Source: Mytilus californianus (Eukaryota > Mollusca > Bivalvia > Mytilida > Mytilidae). Taken from it: a stretch of DNA of 64,000 bases. Under the pieces are notes generated by a model. That model ran no database searches. It saw nothing but the letters and a program-made list of their open reading frames with translations, and was not told the origin of the DNA. A program made the position numbers and the translations under genes. The stretch lies in NCBI RefSeq assembly GCF_021869535.1, contig NW_026262734.1, forward strand, positions 71,416,839 through 71,480,838, read 5' to 3'. Shown in pieces: positions 13,401 to 28,400 of the stretch. Numbering within the stretch: the stretch's first letter is position 1; each line of letters starts with the position of its first letter.

Positions 13401-16400
13401 AAATGCCTTATGGTTTCTGTCTGTCATACATCCAGTGTCCTTGACCTCATTTTCATGGTTCAGTGACTGCTTGAAAAAAATTAGATTTTTTATTCATGTA
13501 AAATACTCACTTATGAACAATAGGATAACCATATTTGGTATATTGTCTCTTTGAAGGTCTAAATGTCCTTCATACAGGGTTCACCTGACCGCCACTGCAT
13601 TTCATGGATCAGTGATCAAGATTAAGCTTTCATGTTCAATTGGGTATCTCAGATACTATAAGCAATAGTCAACTATATTTGGTGTGTGGAATGACTGTAA
13701 GGTGTACATGGCGGTCTGGCAGGTTTCATTTGACCTTGACCTCATTTTCATGTTTCATTTGTCAATGTTAAGTTTTTGTGGTTTGGTCTGTTTTTCAGAT
13801 ACTATAAGCAATTTGTTGACTATATTTGGTGTGTGGTATGATCGTAAGGTGAACATGTCAGACTTAGCAGGTTTCATCTGACCTTGACTTCATTTTTATG
13901 GTTCATTGGTCAATTTGGGCCACGTGAGCTTTTCTCATCACTTGTCATCCGTCGTTGTTAACTTTTACAAAAATCTTCTCCTCTGAAACTACTGGGCCTA
14001 ATTTAACCAAACTTGGCCACAATCATCATTGGGGTATCTAGTTTAAAAAATGTGTCCGATGACCCCTTCTGCCAACCAAGATGGCTGACATGGCTAAAAA
14101 TAGGAACAGATGTAAAATGCAAGTTTTGTCTATTATTTTGAAAACCGTTATAAATAGAGAAAATCTGACAGGTCCAAAAATGTTCAGAATGTTGAGCTCT
14201 ACCTATTGTTTGTATACGTCATAACTGTTAGACACTTCTTATAGGATTTATTTCCCTTAAATGACAAATTTTACCAGTATTTTTCATTTTTGCCTATTAT
14301 CCTGAAAATTATGATAGAGAAACTTTGAATTGCAGAAATGATCAGCAAGACAAGTTCTACAAATAAGTCTAACATGGTTGAAATCGTCAGTCGACTCCTT
14401 ATTAGAGTTATTGCCCTTTGATGACGATTTTTACCATTTTTTTGCGTTTTTGCCTTATATCTTAAAAATTATAATAGATAGAAACTTAAATAAGCAAAAA
14501 CGATAAGCAAGACTAGATCTACAATTTAGGCAATTTGGAGGAAATCATCCAACGACTGCTTATTGGAGGGATTGCCCTTAAATGAGGATTTTTTTTTACC
14601 CTCTATTGTGTTTTGAGCAAAAACTAAAGAAGATAGAGAGAAACTAAACAGACTAAATGATCAGTAATACAAGATCAACAAAACAGATATTTATGTCATG
14701 AATTCTATTCTTGTCTTCAATGTTGGAGAGTGTTAATATGCACATAGACCAAGGTGAGCCACAGCCTCTAGTTTGTAACTAGGTTTGTTTCTCAGATACT
14801 ATAAGCAATAGACTAACTATATTCTGTGTATGGTATGAAATTTAATCATGATTAGTAAAGCAGGCAAGACATTTCAGCTTGTGCACTCTTGTTTAAATAT
14901 CATGCACTAGGTCTAGTATGCTTGGATCAAATTACTGCAAACTTAACACTGTTGTTAGGATTGGTGAATGTAGACTTGTACTTGACACAATATTTATACG
15001 TTTAAGAGTATCATAATGCATGTTTTTCTACAGAGCCATTTTATATGCTTCTGATTAAATGCCTTCTAAATATCATGCAGCTCATTTTTCTGGACTTCGG
15101 AACTAAGTAATATTTTGGGGGAAAATTTACAAAACACTGTTAGATTTTTGTATTCAACTCCTAAAGTTTCCAATCGAAACTCACACATAGATTGCACACA
15201 TGTTGAAATTGATCAATTGATTTTATGGAATTGTTTGAGGACCTTTATGTCATTTTTCAAAGGTTTGTAACTTTCACAAAATTTTCAAAACATGGTACCA
15301 AATTTGGATTTTTACTCAGAATTTTTTTAAATTTTTTTCCAATTTATATTTTCATATATTTCCATACAAAAATAAGGAGATGTGGTATGATTGCCAATGC
15401 GACAACTATACACCAAAGTTCAAATGAACTGCATGTAAGCAAATATAGGCAACCATACAACCTTCAAAAATGAGAAAACCCATACCATATAGTCGGCTAT
15501 GAAAGACCTCGAAATGATAAAAATGAAACAATTCGATTGAGAAAACTAAAAGCCTAATTTACATGTTCATTATAGTCCATGCTTTATTGTTTATGAAACA
15601 TTCTTGGCAACCAGGCCATTCGACTCTTTAATCCATTTTAAGCAATTACTTTGAAAATTGTAATAAAATAGCTTACTGTAAAAAGAGTTAATTCTGCAAT
15701 TGAATAAAAAGTTTTGCAATTTTTGTCTCGCCTGCAACAAAAGTGGCAGTATGCGAGACGTAGGTATTGCTATTCGGTGGCGGCAAAAACTATTTTCATT
15801 TTCATTGGTCTTTAATAATGTTAGGTTATGTGATACTTTTAGTAAAACCTTTATCTTAAAGACTTTCAACATAAAATCAATGGTCAGTAAAGCAGGCTTG
15901 ACATTTCAGCGTGTGCACTCTTGTTTACATTTTTTGCTATTTTCTGGAAATCTATTATTAATTTATAGATAGAGAGAAACTATGAACAGCAATAATGATC
16001 AGTAAGATAAGATCTACAAATAAGTCAACATCATCAAAATAGTCAACCAATGCCTTATAGGAGTCATTTACCTTAAACGATATGTTTACCTTCTTTATCT
16101 TCCAATTATAATTGATACAGAGAAACTACACAGGAAAAATATCCAGCTATATATGATCTGCAAATAAAGGAAACTGTAAATTGAATCCTAATAGAAGTTA
16201 TTGCACTTAAAATATAACCTTTTACCCAAATTTTGCATTTTTTTATATATCTAGTCAACAATAATACATAGCGTGAAACTGAAAAAGTAAGATAAGATAT
16301 CCAAATAAATCAACATGACTGAAATTGTCAATTGTCTTATTTTAGGTATTACTCTTAAATGACAATTTTTACCATTTTTTTTTTTGCACCGCAGCGGCAT

Positions 16401-19400
16401 AGGGGGTATTAAGTGTTACCCTTGTCCGTTCATCTGTACGTATGTATGTCCCAAAATTAGTTTCCATTCTCCAACTTTAGTTTGCCTCAACCAAATGTTA
16501 TGAAACTTATACACCATGCTTATTACCATAAAACACAGATCAATTTGGAATTTGGGTGGCATCACTTTTACAGTTCTCTAGTTATGTCTATGCAAACGGG
16601 GTCATCATCTGTGTCCCATGGACACATTCTCCATTTATTAAGTCTCCCAAACGAAGTTTGGGAAGACTTATTGTTTTTGCTCAGTTCTTATTATTCTTCT
16701 TCTTCTTCTTCTTCTTCCGCCGCTTTTAAATTTGAACTTGTCCGCACCCGTTCTCCAAAACCGCTTGTCAGATTAACTTAGGGTTTCACAATATGTTAGA
16801 CTAACATGTCTAGTGGTGCAATCAGGGTTTTGTTTGTGCAATGGGGTTTATAAAGGGGTACTTTGAGGGGCAAAAAGAAAAGAGGGTTTTACTATAGAAC
16901 CCTACGGGATTTTATTAAATTTTCAAATGATTATAAATTGAAAACCGTTTGTGATAGACACAATCTTTTTAATTGAAAATATTCTAAATGATAAAGCCCA
17001 TTAAATGAAATACAGGGTTAGTCCTCAGGGGTCACCCCCCCCACCCCTGCCATTTAAGAAAGTTCTAATACCTTGTAAGTGGTCAAGATCCCCACCCCTA
17101 AACCATATATATTCTGGTTTGTCATGCTAAGATGGTTTGAATGATATACAGGATTAGTCCCCAGGGGTCATCCCGACCCCCTGCCATTTGAGAAAGTTCT
17201 AATATCTTGTAAATGGTCGAGATCCCCACCCCTAAACCATATATCTTTTGGTTTGTCATGATAAAGCACATGAAATGAAATACAGGGTTAGTCCCCAGGG
17301 GTCACCCCCACCCCATGCCATTTAAGAAAGTTCTAATATCTTGTAAGTGGTCAAGATCCCCACCCTTAAACCATATATATTCTGGTTTGTCATGCTAAGA
17401 TGGTTTGAATGATATACAGGGTTAGTCCCCAGGAATCATCCCGACCCCCTGCCATTTGAGAAAGTTCTAATATCTTGTAAATGGTCGACATTCCCACCCC
17501 TAAACCATATATATTCTGGTTTGTCATGATAAAGCACATCAAATGAAATACAGGGTTAGTCCCCAGGGGTCACCCCACCCCCTGCCATTTAAGAAAGTTC
17601 TAATATCTTGTAAGTGGTCAAGATCCCCACCCCTAAACCATATATATTCTTGTTTGTTATGCGAAGATGGTTTGAATGATATATAGGGTTAGTCCCCAGG
17701 GGACATCCTGACCCCCTGCCATTTGAGAAAGTTCTAATATCTTGTAAATGGTCGAGATCCCCACTCCTAAACCATATATATTCCTGTTCGTCATGTCTCG
17801 AACATTTGAATGACGTATACTGTCAGTCCCCAGGGGTTCCCCCCACCCCCTATGTACTAATATCTTGTAAATGGTCGAGATCCCCACCCCTAAACCATAT
17901 ATATTTCTGTTCGTCATGTCTCAAACATTTGAATGACCTATAGGGTCAGTCCCCAGGGGTTCCCCCCACCTTCAATGTTCTAGTATCTTGTAAATGGTGG
18001 AGATCCCCACCCCTAAACCATATATATTCTGGTTTGTCATGCCAAGATGATTTGAATGATATACAGGGTTAGTCCCCAGGCTTCACTAATGCATATAACT
18101 TTACTGGACCAAACCAATTTTCACTGGACTTTGCCCAATGTCAGGCGACCCTGGAAATTACGAATTATGGGAGCTTCGTTTGGGAGACTTCGTAACAGCA
18201 TCCTGTTACAATCATTTCTTGTTTTTAATACTTTCTTGAAAACTATTATAGATAAAGTAAAAACAGATAAATTGGTCAGCTAGATAAGACCGACAAATAA
18301 GCAAATATAACTGACTGCAATGAAGGTGAAAATCAATATCAAAATGGCATTTTGTTGCCAGGTGAGGATACAGGCTCTTTAATTTTATAATGAGCCTTTT
18401 GTTCATTTTATCTATTGTTCAGGAGAATTTTCTATGGAAATCTGTTTTATTGAAAACATTTAAGGTTACAGGGTGTTAAACCCCAAAGAGACATGCAACA
18501 AGCAACAATAGAAGGTAAGATGCTATATTTTTTTAGCAAAGTAAATTACCTAAGTAAAATTTCATTCTTTTTATATACACAAATACAGGGATTTGAGATT
18601 TTAGAAAGAAAAACATAATTTATTGGTAGTAGAAATTATATATTCAAAAGTTTATGCTATTTTCTCTTTCACTGTAGGGGTCTAGGTATAGATTTGAGTT
18701 TATTTGACAAGTTAGATGGAGTGGGAGGTACATGTGAATTAAACCTACAATACAGAATGAACAGGTAAATGACTTTTAAGCAACCTGAAGATAACTCGGT
18801 ATATTCATAAATATTGGTCATAGCTATATATAGTTTAAAGAGCCTCATTAGCCAAACAAACAAACTTATTTGACCAGGATTTAGAGCAAAAATTAACTTC
18901 TAATTACTATGATTGAAATATATCATTGGTAAAAAAAATTATGATTGAATATATCATAACTAAGTAACATTTATAATTTTTTTTTAAATACACGGTATAT
19001 TGAAATATTTGTCTTGTTTGCACAAGAGTTTACTTATTAACAAAATCACTGACGCAATGTTTTAAAAAGAGAAATGTTCTGATTAAAAAATAATCCTCGT
19101 CTGCAAATGTGGCAGACAGAAATAAGGTAAAAAATACTGCTGGGAGAGGAAAATCAACTTAATAATAAAAAAAATGGTTCTGAAGTACATTATTTGTCTC
19201 CGCATTGTGATTCTGGGGTCTTTAAAGTGTCATGTTCATCTATGAAAACTTCAACAAAATGAAGGTATGTAGACTAGTTTTTATCCATCGAGAGGACCTC
19301 TGAAGACTGCTGGCAGTCATATAACCAGTTATGAACATAAACATAAATATAGAGTGACAAACAAGCATGTGCAATCATATCATGACGATTTTTCTTGGTC

Positions 19401-22400
19401 TGTTTGATTTCATATTAAAGATTAAAAATATAAGTAAATCTTCAAACCCAAACCTAAATTTTACCTGCATCAAGATTTTTTGTTGGGCTGGATCAGTCAA
19501 CGAAATTGTTATTCCTGGTGTATCCCTTGATCCACTTTTCAATGTTGACATTCTTTTCTTTTTAAGAGGTGAACATGCTGACCACATGCTGAATACATGT
19601 GCAACCCATCTCCTCTAAAGGTCAAATAAAAGGTTGCATGAATATGGATTCAAATGAGGTTAAATAATTGACTTGCAAGCCAATAATGTTTTTAGCTTTT
19701 ATTGTGGAAATTTAACCAAACAAAATATCATTTCTATATTCTGCTTTTATAAATGGGTAAAGATGGGCAATTCATTTCAGGAAGGCAGTAATGGTAGCCT
19801 TTTCCTCAATTCCTCTGTCCATATCGTAAACTTGGATATGTATGATGGCTCGTTAATCTAAGCTGAGAAATTTTCACATATGTAATTAAATCTTTGGGGT
19901 ACATAGTGAGATTCATTTTTCTGTAATTTAGCACACCCAGAAAAGCCTTTTGTAATGCAGCTTCTCCAGGTAAAAAATCCCTTTTTTCACACAATAAGTT
20001 CTTTGAAAATTTAGTTCTTTGCAAACATTTCATTACTCAATAGTTTTTACACCTTTTTAGTCATCACATCACTTTGCGTCCGTCGTCGTTGTCGTTATCT
20101 TTTACAAAAATCTTCTCTGAAACTACTGATCCAAATTTAACCAAACTTGGCCACAAGGATCATTAGGGTATCTAATTTAAAATGTGTCCGATGACCCTGC
20201 CAGCCAACTAAGATGGCAGACAGGGCTAAAAATAGAACATAGGGGTAAAATTCAAGTTTTGTCACTTATCTTGAAAACAACTATAAATAGAGGAAATCTG
20301 ACAAGGCAAAAATGCTTGGAATGATGAGATCTACCAATTGTCCATTTACTTCCAAACTGTCAGACGACTTTTTACAGGAGTTATTGCCCTTAAATGACGA
20401 ATTTTACAAACTTTTTGCCTTTTATCTTGAAAATTATAATAGAGAGAAACTTTATATAAGATAAGTTCTACAAAGAAGTCAACATGGTTGAAATCGTTTG
20501 ATGACCCCTTATTGGAGTTATTGCCCTTTAATGACGATTTTTATACGCCCGTCATATTTTTGACGGGACATATTATGGTATACAAATGTCCGGCGTCCGT
20601 CTGTCTGTCCGGCGTAAACATGTCGCACTGTAACTTGAGAATGACTTATCCAAATTTCATGAAACTTAATATAGTTGTTTCTTATGATGGTCAAACGATC
20701 TGTATACTTTTTGGTGAAAATAAGATTAAAACTTTTTGAGTTACGGGACTTAGTAACTAAAACAGGTGTGTGTTTTTTTTTCACATGTCGCGCCGTATCT
20801 CAAAAATAATTTATGATTATTGCTTAAAACTTTACACACTTCTTAGTTATATTAATCTTAAGATCTGTATACTTTTTGGTGATGATTCAAAATTTTATTT
20901 TAGAGATATTGAGTATTTTGTTAAAAAAGGGGGAGGGGTTTTTCACATGACGCACCATATCTCAAAAACAGTTTATAATTATTGCTTAAAACTTTACACA
21001 CTTCTTAGTTATATTAACCTTAAGATCTGTATACTTTTTGGTGATGATTCAAAATTTTATTTTTGAGTTATTCAGTATTTTGTAAAAAAAAGGGGAGGGT
21101 TTTTTCACATGTCGCGCCGTATCTCAAAAACGATTTATGATTATTGCTTAAAATTTTACACACTTCCTAGTTATATTAATCTAAAGATCTGTATACTTTT
21201 TGGTTTTGATTCAAAATTTTATTTTTGAGATATTGATTTTTTTTTTTTTAAAGTGGGGTTTTCACATGTCGCGCCGTATCTCAAAAACGATTTATGATTA
21301 TTGCTTAAAATTTTTCACACTTCCTAGTTATATTAATCTAAAGATCTGTATACTTATTGGTTTTGATTCAAAATTTTATTTTTGAGATATTGATTTTTTT
21401 TTTTTTTAAAGTGGGGTTTTCACATGTCGCGCCGTATCTCAAAAAACAATTTATGATTATTGCTTAAAATTTTACACACTTCTTAGTTATAGTAATCTAA
21501 AGATCGATATACTTTTTGGTTTTGATTCAAAATTTTATTTTAGAGATATTGAGTTTTTTTTTTTTTAAAAAGGGGGGTTTTTGCATGTCACGCCGTATGT
21601 CAGAAACTATTTATGCTTATTGCATAAAAATTCACACACAAGACGACGGGCGTATCATGCGCTCATGGCGCAGCTGTTTATTACATTGTTGCCTACTATC
21701 TGAAAAACTATATTAGATAAATAGAAGCCAGTATCCATTGTTGAAGATGCACATAGACCTAGGTGAGCAACACAGGCTCTTTAGAGCCTCTAGTTTCTAT
21801 GGTCCTCTGCTCTCCAAATCAGCACAAATGGTTAACCCTTTCCTCCATAATGGAGCCTTTTGACGCCACCCCCCTTTACTCAGTAATGATGCCTTTTGAC
21901 GCCTCTGTGTAGTACCTCAGTTGAAAGGCTTTGCCTATGAAAAGACTGTATCAGACTTAATAAAATTTGTATCAAATATAAATAGGATATTCCTGAAAAT
22001 ATCTGACTCAAATTTCATTGATGAAATATTTGTTTTTGCAATGCATTAATACTTTAATTGTGCCGATTTTTTTTTATATTAAATAGCCGTCACCATTTTT
22101 TCGAAGTTCTTGTTGACAACCTAGTTTCAGAACACTGACATTGTTAGGTTAACAACATTTATTGTTGGTTATTGATACCAACTGGCTATAAAATACCTAA
22201 TACTGTGAAAGTACTTTTATTCATGGGGTATCAATTTATTCGTGGTTTTCGTGGATGGCTTTATCCACAAATTTAAGTGTCCAACGAAATATGACAACTG
22301 TTGGCCTAATCAAGACATGGAAAATCTAGAGAATACATTGAATATCAGCAAACGCACTATGAACTATATATACAACTTCAGACAGGATTTTACCCATTTA

Positions 22401-25400
22401 ATCTTTAAAAAACATAAACTGTACGACTTCTAACCTTTTAATTCTCATGAAAAATTAAATAGTTTTGATTAATGAAAGTCAGACTTCTGGTGATGATATG
22501 CGATGATGAAGTGTTCATTTTATCTACTTATATATCTCATATAAAAAAAATTTCATATTGGGCTTGCTTTTTTATTTCATAAAAATTAATTCTACAATTC
22601 ATAGTACATTTGTAGCATTTTTTTATGTAACTGTTTTCTTTAAGTGACATGTTTATGGCCCAATTAATACCTTTGGTTATTGCTAATCTGTTGATCATTT
22701 GATCTCAGGTTAATTAGAGTCATCACTCCTGATAACACGTGTGAAACAATTAAAATGTTTACTTTGCAGTTTCCTTCAATTGAAACAATTAGTAAGCATA
22801 GATGAATTAGCTTTTTCCAAAAGCAATTATTTTATTCAGAATTTGATGAATGTTGTCAGTAATGAAAGATGAACGTGCAAGTGAAAACGAACACCTTAAA
22901 TTTGCAATGTCCCATAAATCATTATAAAACAAGATATTATTATTTTCAAGAATCTTCGTTTCTGATACCTTCAAGTTCTTCACTCGTTTTTTTTTCTTCA
23001 GAAAACTAAAATCTAAGAACCCACGAACATGTTATTTTTGCTCAAACCACGAAAATTGATACCCACGAGTAAAAGTACTTTCACAGTATTCAGTTGTACG
23101 ATACAGTTTGCAAAAAAAATGACTTTCAATAAGAAAAACTTTATGTTGATAATAACGAAGTCATCATTGGTGTTCACTCCTGCTTTGGAGTCGTAGAATA
23201 TTGCAACAGTTTGGAATATCAGAAATTTAATGAACAAGGTGGAGATATGCAGTCGAGTCCATACAATTCTTTTCTGACCCATTATGGACAAAAATCAAAA
23301 ACATAGCAACTTGCAAAATGTAAACATGTGTCTGGGGAATCCCATTAAACGACTTCCAGCGAGTCATAAAGTGGGCGGGAACATACAAAAAAAAAGACCA
23401 GAAAAAATATATTCTACGTAAAATCTTTTTCAACATTTTTGCTTATAGAAAGTGACATTTAATTTTCAATCAAAATTTATGCCTCCGCTGCAGCAGAGGG
23501 GGCATTAAGTATTACCCTTGTCAGTACGTACATCCATCTGTACGTACGTACGTACATAGTATGTACATCCCAAAATTAGTTTCCGTCCTCTAACTTTAGT
23601 GTGCTAACCAAATGTTATCAAACTTATATACAATGCTTATTACCACAAAACACAGATCAAGTTGGAATTTGGATGGCGTCACTTTTACCGTCTAGAGTTA
23701 TGCCCCTTTATAAATGGAATTTTTTTTTGAATTTTTCATTTTCTGATTCTCCAACTTTAGTTTGCCTCAACTAAATGTAATGAAACTTATACACAATGCT
23801 TATTACTATAAAACACAGATCAAGTTCGAATTTGGGTGGCGTCACTTTTACAGTTCTTTAGTTATGTCCCTTTATAACGTTATATGCAAGTGGGGGTATC
23901 ATCATTCTCCATTTATTTATTTTTCAATTAATTTAATGAGAATAGCGAATTATTCAACAATATTCTGCATCTGTAAGTTGTGATTCTAAGCCATGCCTAC
24001 CCATCAGATTTATCGTTTTTACAGTGATGTTTACACAAATAAAAAAAATTTACTTCCGGTTTCAGAGTATCAATATGCGAGATGAAAGTAAAAATTGTTA
24101 CTGATTTGATTCAAAGCTAATTATAGGCAAACAACTGATCAGTACGTACATCTAATAATGACTTTTCAGGAGAGGAACTAGAGGGATCCTTATATCATAA
24201 ACTTTGATCAAAGAACATGTCCTGTTCATATGTTGATATTTTTTTTCAAGTTGATTTTAAATTTTAAAGATATTTTTTTTTCTAAATTCACTGGATGTTA
24301 CTGATGAATATTTTGTTAGTTATCTATTAGTTGTAATTGGCTTTCAACTAGCTTCTTCAGTAATTTGATTACTATTAGATCGAGCTGCTTAGATTAGTAC
24401 TTTGTGTCTTTTTTAGCTCACCTGGCCTAAAAAACCAAGTGAGCTTATCTCATCACTTGGCGTCCGTCGTCGTCTGTTAACTTTTACAAAAATCTTCTCC
24501 TCTGAAACTACTGAGCCAAATTAAAGAAAAATTGGCTACAATCATCACTGAGGTATCTAGTTTAAAAAATGTATCTGATGAACCGCCAGCTAACCAAGAT
24601 GGTCGACATGGCTTAAAATAGAACATAGGGGTAAAATGCAAATTTTGCCTATTTTTTTTAAAACCACTATAAATAGAGAGAATCTAACATGGGTAAAAAT
24701 ATTCAGAATGTTGAGCTCTTCATATTGTTTATTTCAGTCAAAGCTGTTAGACGACTTCTTATAGGAATTATTGCCCTTAAAAGATGAATTTTACCATTTT
24801 TAAAATTTATTGCCTATTATCTCAAAAATTAGAATAGATAGACAGAAACTAAATAGCAAAAAAGATCAGCAAGACTAAATCTACAAATAAGTCAACATGA
24901 CTGAAATCTTCAGTCGACTCCTTATTAGAGTTATTGCCCTCTAATGATTTTTTTTTACAATTTTTTTGCGTTTTTGCCTAATATCTTAAAAACTATATAT
25001 GATAGAAATTTTAAAAAGCAAAAATGATCAGCAAGACAGGATCTAAAAATAAGTCAACACGACTGAAATTGTTAGTCGACTTCTTATTGAAGTTATTGCC
25101 CTTTTTCCATGATCAGCAAGACAAGATTATAATTAAGACAATATGGAGGAAATTGTTTGACAACTCCTTATTGGAGTTATTGCCCTTAAAGGATGATTTT
25201 TACCATTTTTTTTGCGTTTTGCCTTATATGTTAAAAATTATAAAAGATAAATAGACACTTTAAATCACAAAAATAATCAACAAGGCAAGTTCTACTAAAA
25301 GTCAAATTTTGCCGATATAGTTAGTAGATTGTCACTCTTTATAGGAGTGATTACCCTTAAATTAGGATTTTTTTATACGCCCGTCAATTTTTGTATTATG

Positions 25401-28400
25401 GTATACAAATGTCCGGTGTCCGTCCGTCCGTCTGTCCGTCTGTCTGTCCGGCGTAAACATGTCGCACTGTAACTTGAGAATGACTTATCCAAATTTCATG
25501 AAACTTAACATAGTTGTTTCTTATGATGGTCAAATGATCTGTATACTTTTTGGTGAAAATAAGATTAAAACTTTTTGAGTTACGGGACTTAGTAACTAAA
25601 ACAGGTGTGTGTTTTTTTTCACATGTCGTGCCGTATCTCAAAAACAATTTATGATTATTGCTTAAAACTTTACACACTTCTTAGTTATATTAATCTTAAG
25701 ATCTGTATACTTTTTGGTGATGATTCAAAATTTTATTTTAGAGATATTGAGTATTTTGTTAAAAAAGGGGGAGGGGTTTTTCACATGACGCGCCGTATCT
25801 CAAAAACAGTTAATGATTATTGCTTAAAACTTTACACACTTCTTAGTTATATTAACCTTAAGATCTGTATACTTTTTGGTTTTGATTCAAAATTTTATTT
25901 TTGAGATATTGATTTTTATTTTTTTTTAAAGGGGGGTTTTCACATGTCGCGCCATATCTCAAAAACGATTTATGATTATTGCTTAAAATTTTACACACTT
26001 CTTAGTTATATTAATCTAAAGATCTGTATACTTATTGGTTTTGATTCAAAATTTTATTTTTGAGATATTGAGTTTTTTGTAAAAAAAAAGGGGGGTTTTC
26101 GCATGTCACGCCGTATGTCAGAAACTATTTATGCTTATTGCATAAAAATTCACACACAAGACGACGGGCGTATCATGCGCTTATGGCGCAGCTGTTTATT
26201 ACCCTCTTTTGTGTTTTGAGCTAAAACTAAAGAAGATAGAGGGACACTAAACAGACTAAATGATCAGCAATACAAGATCAACAAAACAGAGATTTTTGTC
26301 ATGAATTCTATTCTCGTCTACAATGTTGGAGAGTGTCCTTTGTTGAATATGCACATAGACCAAGGTGAGCGACACAGGCTCTTAGAGCCTCTAGTTATGT
26401 TTACTGTGGGAGGGGGCATATTTTTCATGGGAACAAACAATTTTTTTTCATCAACATACATGCAGGAAAATTTATTTTGGAAACACAATGGATCCCCCCC
26501 CCCTAATTTTCAATGGTAGCAATTTTTTTCTCTTCACTTCTGAAACCAGTCTTTTCAAGAAATTTTGGACACCAATCTTATTTGAAAAAATACACTCATA
26601 TGCCCCCCTTATCACACACATAAAGTATGAATGGTCATTGTCCTACATCCACATCATTTGGGTTATTGGAAAGTTGTCACATTGGCAATCATACCACATT
26701 TCCTTATTTCTACATTGTATGCAAAACAGTCATCAGAAAGAACTTTAAAAGACCAGTATTGAGAAGAGTAAACAAATCAGGATTTATAACAATCTCCTCC
26801 TGAACATTCGTGAAATATTTGCCACTTGACATAAGACAAACAACCAATCAATTGTATTACTATCTACTGTGGATTCATTTATTTTCGTGGGTATCAATTT
26901 TCGTGGATTAAGGAAAACTTACATGTTCGTGGATATTTAATTTCGTGGTTTTTGACAATGTCTGCATACAAGCCTATAGTAAATTTGCCATTCGTTGAAC
27001 TTTTAATTTCGTGGTTAACATATAACCACGAAACCCACGAAAATTGGTATCCAACGAATAATAATGAATCCACAGTATACTAGGTTTTAAAATATAAATA
27101 TGATACATGTTTTACAAATGAATGGAACCTATCCTTCATCAATCTCATCCTTTTTCTTTCAAGCCATCTGTGGATCTAGGAGAAGAAATTGCATTTACTA
27201 ATTTGTTGGCCTAAGCTCCTACTTTGAGTCTGGGCTTTGGGCACTATTTGGATGAAAGGAGCAAACATTTATTAAGTCTTTTTCAAGTGCAATGTTGTGA
27301 TATAAAATATCCATTTGTTATCATACCAAAGTAGTTTAACCATCAACAGTTCATTTACTTTATATACAGGATTTTAGTTGGTTGCTATGTACAGAAAATG
27401 TTGTTAGGGAAAAATATAATTTATAATACAATTTTCCTTAATATTTCCTATAAATGAGTCATTTAGTTTAACCAGTAAAAACCTTTGTTTTCAATTTTAA
27501 TCACAGTTTTCTTTGGTTGCTCTGGAAATAACTGTTGCTATGAGGTTAAAATGGACAATTTTATAAAGAAAATAAAGTTCCCATTCAGATTGTACATAGA
27601 CAGTTAATTATCTCATTGTTTCCTTAGAAAAAAACTAACATTACAAGATTTAACCCACAATTTAACCATTTTAATTATATATGGTTAAAACCGTTACCAT
27701 GGAAACAAAATTTAAATTTTTTTTATAGCAAATTTTAAAGATCTGACTTAGATGTATAACCAACAAAAATTTCATAAGTCTAACTAGTCTATTTAAGGTA
27801 AAGTCAATATTTCATTAAAGTCAGCTTATTTTCAACATTTTATTGAAAAATCCTTTGTGAATGAAGCATGTAAAAAAAAATTCTCCATGGAGGAAAGGGT
27901 TAAGGTAAGTCACTTGTTAAAAATTGAAACATGTCTAATATCACTGCACAGAGATTTTTTTTGAGTTCCTCATTTTGAGGCGCATAAGGGATATTGTCCC
28001 AAATGTTTTAAAAAAATCATCTTTTAACTTTCTTGTCCTGAACATGCATGAAATATTTGCCACTGGGCATCAAGCAACCAACAATCAACCAATTTAAAGG
28101 AAAAAAATCATATTTTAACATTTTTTTCTGATTCGTAGCTAATGCCCCTTTTATAGACAGTCTTGTTTTGAGTTATTTATATATGAGTGGAAGATAAACA
28201 ACAGAGTTTCTAATACTTTATGTTGCGGTTGTCCTAAATTTACACTTCAAGATAAAATTACATGCATATCAGGATGAGAACATGTTAACTAGATCGACAT
28301 GCTGAGAGTTTTTTAATGAGGTAGTTCACAAGTTAGTAGCCTGCAAAAGAACATATCACACCACTTGGATACATTTTTCTGACCTCTTACTCTTAAATTG

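Larger units (their letters stand above)
15928..18387 (+). repeat. Family A element interrupted by family G then family H
   Basis: A-type monomers run from 15928 to 16386 and resume at about 18221 ('aaaactattatagataaag'). The copy ends with AGGTGAGG and 'acaggctcttta' at 18360-18382. Its left hairpin is not visible. Confidence 0.7.

Noticed and set aside
17012-18085. CRISPR-like array
   Set aside because: Units are tandem with no unique spacers, the organism is an animal, and the array lies inside a hairpin-capped element.
20770-21066. Open frames with repeated '[13 protein letters not shown]' words (also 25605-25904)
   Set aside because: They are the translated 162-bp units of family C; 162 is divisible by three, which keeps the frame open.
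20539-21681. TTTAT on both sides of family C and B copies as a target-site duplication
   Set aside because: Comparison with empty family A sites fits T|T insertion with TTTAT as the element's own end; a TSD would leave an extra TTTAT in the restored site.
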